35,267 nt of DNA from Acidimicrobiales bacterium (lineage in GTDB: Bacteria > Actinomycetota > Acidimicrobiia > Acidimicrobiales > Poriferisodalaceae): positions 1-35,267 of the forward strand of contig VYDH01000026.1 in assembly GCA_009843525.1 (NCBI GenBank), in the 5' to 3' direction. The notes under the pieces are model-generated. The model was not told where the DNA came from and searched no databases. It saw only the letters and a program-made list of their open reading frames with translations. The translations under genes were made by a program, and so were the position numbers. Positions 33,941 to 35,267 of this stretch are shown here, piece by piece; position 1 is the first letter of the stretch; every line of letters begins with the position of its first letter.

Positions 33941-35199
33941 GGAACATCCCGCGGCCAGCCAATGACAACCTCAACACCCAGCGAAGTCTGAACTCTGCGA
34001 ATCGCGCTGAAGTAGATTCTCGTGTTCGGCATCTCGCAATCGTTGTCGCTGTTGCTCCCCTTGTGAATGCCATAGGCAGACGAATAGCTGTAAACAGGAC
34101 CGCCACTGTCGCCACCGCACGAGCGCATTTCCGGCCCAGTAGCCCGAACAAAGACGGAAGCGCATGTGGAGCCGTTTACGTCACATCCGCCGGAAGGGTT
34201 CGGTCGAGAACTGACATCGTCCACTGTGCCGCAAGTCGCGGCGGAGCTGATGCCGAAGTGGCACACATAGTGGCCATTCATCTGCAATCTGTTGGGACCG
34301 ATGCTCAGAATCGTGCACGTTTCTGGTTGGCTCAGATCCCTGTTGCATCGGATTCGATGCGTGACGCTGTGGTTCTGGCCTTCTGGTATCAAATACAGCG
34401 CAGCATCCACGAAACGGTTCCACTGTCTCGCGCCCTCCGTCACCGTCACGCCCTGTGTTCGCCGAGTCGTGCCGCGGCAGTGTCCAGCCGTGATGATGCC
34501 GCGACGGCCCGTGCCATTCTGGGTTGCTGTGAAACCTGAAGTACAGGTTCCCATGCTGTGGCCACCCTCGAACGCCACCTCATCCGCAAAGGGTTCCGAA
34601 CTCACAACTTCGAAGCTGACGTCAAGATGTGGCGCCAACAACTCTTGTACGTCGCGAAGGACGGCTGCCTCCCGCTGGTCGCTCGCGCCAGTGGACCCAA
34701 CTGGACCAACTTCACCAGGCAGTTGCTCGTCGGGCAGCGCCGAGGGGACGGCCGGGAAACTCGCCGTGTGAATGCCGATCTCGAAGGCATTGGCACGCAG
34801 GTCAATGCCAGTGTGCGTGACGGTGTCACTGAACATCACATCACCGGATGCGGTGTCGCCGTCTATGGCACCGGTGTTGCCGACTGCGCCGATTACCTCG
34901 CCGAAACCGAACTTGTTCTGTGCTGTGACCAGCTGAGCGAACGTGAAGGTGGCACCCGTGCGGATCTCCACATCAGCGTGAGCGGCGGCGATTGCGGCAG
35001 CCGGACTGCCGGGAGCCTGATCGCCGGTGAGCAACACCCATGCCGTCAGCGAGCCGCTGTGGTCAATGCCCCAGCCGGCCAGTCGGTCGGCCTCAAGTTC
35101 ATTCAGTGATGCGATGGTCTCCTGCATTTGGGGAATGCGTTCCAGACGTCGCTGTGCCTCAGCGTAATTGACCGAATAATCGGACGCGTATGCGGCCAC
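33937..35199 (-). CDS. Secreted trypsin-like serine protease (S1, streptogrisin-like), N-terminus incomplete
   Basis: At least 420 residues. The first ~150 are a propeptide-like domain (YAEAQRRLERIPQMQ, EADRLAGWGIDHSG). The protease domain follows, with catalytic His240 (IITAGHC), Asp265 (FVDAALYLI) and Ser365 (SCGGDSGGPVY) and several cysteine pairs suited to secretion. No signal peptide follows GTG 35199. Upstream in this frame there is a TGA at 35262-35260, but the adjacent frame is open to the window edge, and a one-base slip in the CCCACCCCC run (about 35241-35249) would join them. The gene is therefore partial here and possibly frameshifted. It is followed by the overlapping lipoprotein gene. 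Confidence 0.85.
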   Translation of the reverse strand: MAAYASDYSVNYAEAQRRLERIPQMQETIASLNELEADRLAGWGIDHSGSLTAWVLLTGDQAPGSPAAAIAAAHADVEIRTGATFTFAQLVTAQNKFGFGEVIGAVGNTGAIDGDTASGDVMFSDTVTHTGIDLRANAFEIGIHTASFPAVPSALPDEQLPGEVGPVGSTGASDQREAAVLRDVQELLAPHLDVSFEVVSSEPFADEVAFEGGHSMGTCTSGFTATQNGTGRRGIITAGHCRGTTRRTQGVTVTEGARQWNRFVDAALYLIPEGQNHSVTHRIRCNRDLSQPETCTILSIGPNRLQMNGHYVCHFGISSAATCGTVDDVSSRPNPSGGCDVNGSTCASVFVRATGPEMRSCGGDSGGPVYSYSSAYGIHKGSNSDNDCEMPNTRIYFSAIRRVQTSLGVEVVIGWPRDVP

Positions 35200-35267
35200 G
35201 ACCGGATGGGTCGGGTGGCGTCCTGTCGGCGGTGTAATAGGGGGTGGGCGTAGGTTCCTTCAGCGAG

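Overview
The window is high-GC DNA (about two thirds G+C or more over most of its length). It looks like a chromosomal segment of an actinobacterium, most likely of the class Acidimicrobiia. The markers are a WhiB-family protein, an acyl-CoA carboxylase beta subunit followed by a small epsilon subunit, an MeaA-type ethylmalonyl-CoA mutase, a classical menaquinone operon and frequent GTG starts. The class assignment is inference from gene content. No phage, integrase, transposase or CRISPR array was seen.

Layout: 1-84 holds two tandem 41-bp repeats. A compact molybdenum-hydroxylase fusion (85-1605, -) follows, with an IscA-type Fe-S protein (1740-2075, -) beside it and a divergent Mrp/ApbC ATPase (+). 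A NUDIX hydrolase (-) is next, then selA-selB (+) for selenocysteine, a WhiB regulator (-), an NfeD/ClpP-class membrane protein (-), a receiver-domain protein (+), tRNA-Pro(CGG) and a 3-hydroxyisobutyrate-dehydrogenase-like gene (+). Lysine/threonine/methionine precursor genes ask-asd (-) are followed by a membrane-anchored cyclophilin, aat and meaA (+). Next come a small membrane protein plus a membrane/DCC fusion (+), and accD-accE-CoA transferase (-). A VOC protein (+), a 5'-3' exonuclease (-), an acyl-CoA synthetase (+), an MttB-family methyltransferase and a TetR regulator (both -) follow. The menaquinone genes menF-menD-menH (+) come next. The right end (about 32.6-35.2 kb) is visibly lower in GC and carries a trypsin-like secreted protease and an overlapping lipoprotein that shares the protease's N-terminal domain.

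How the genes relate: MeaA, AccD/AccE, the CoA transferase, the VOC protein, the dehydrogenase and the acyl-CoA ligase suggest short-chain acyl-CoA metabolism (ethylmalonyl-CoA/propionyl-CoA routes, branched-chain degradation). MenF, MenD and MenH are three successive early steps of menaquinone synthesis, but menD is split by a repeat, a frame change and stops. SelA/SelB imply that selenoproteins exist elsewhere in the genome.

The most interesting structure is non-coding. A 116-117 nt hairpin element occurs twice (13472-13587 and 19329-19445); its two copies differ by paired, compensating substitutions in the stems, strong evidence for selection on structure. A second dispersed repeat (about 50-75 bp) occurs at least five times: it interrupts menD, forms the C-terminus of the receiver protein, sits next to promoters, and seems to supply the ribosome-binding site and start codon of meaA. 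Eleven genes carry a TANNNT hexamer 6-8 nt before the start codon, as expected for leaderless transcripts.
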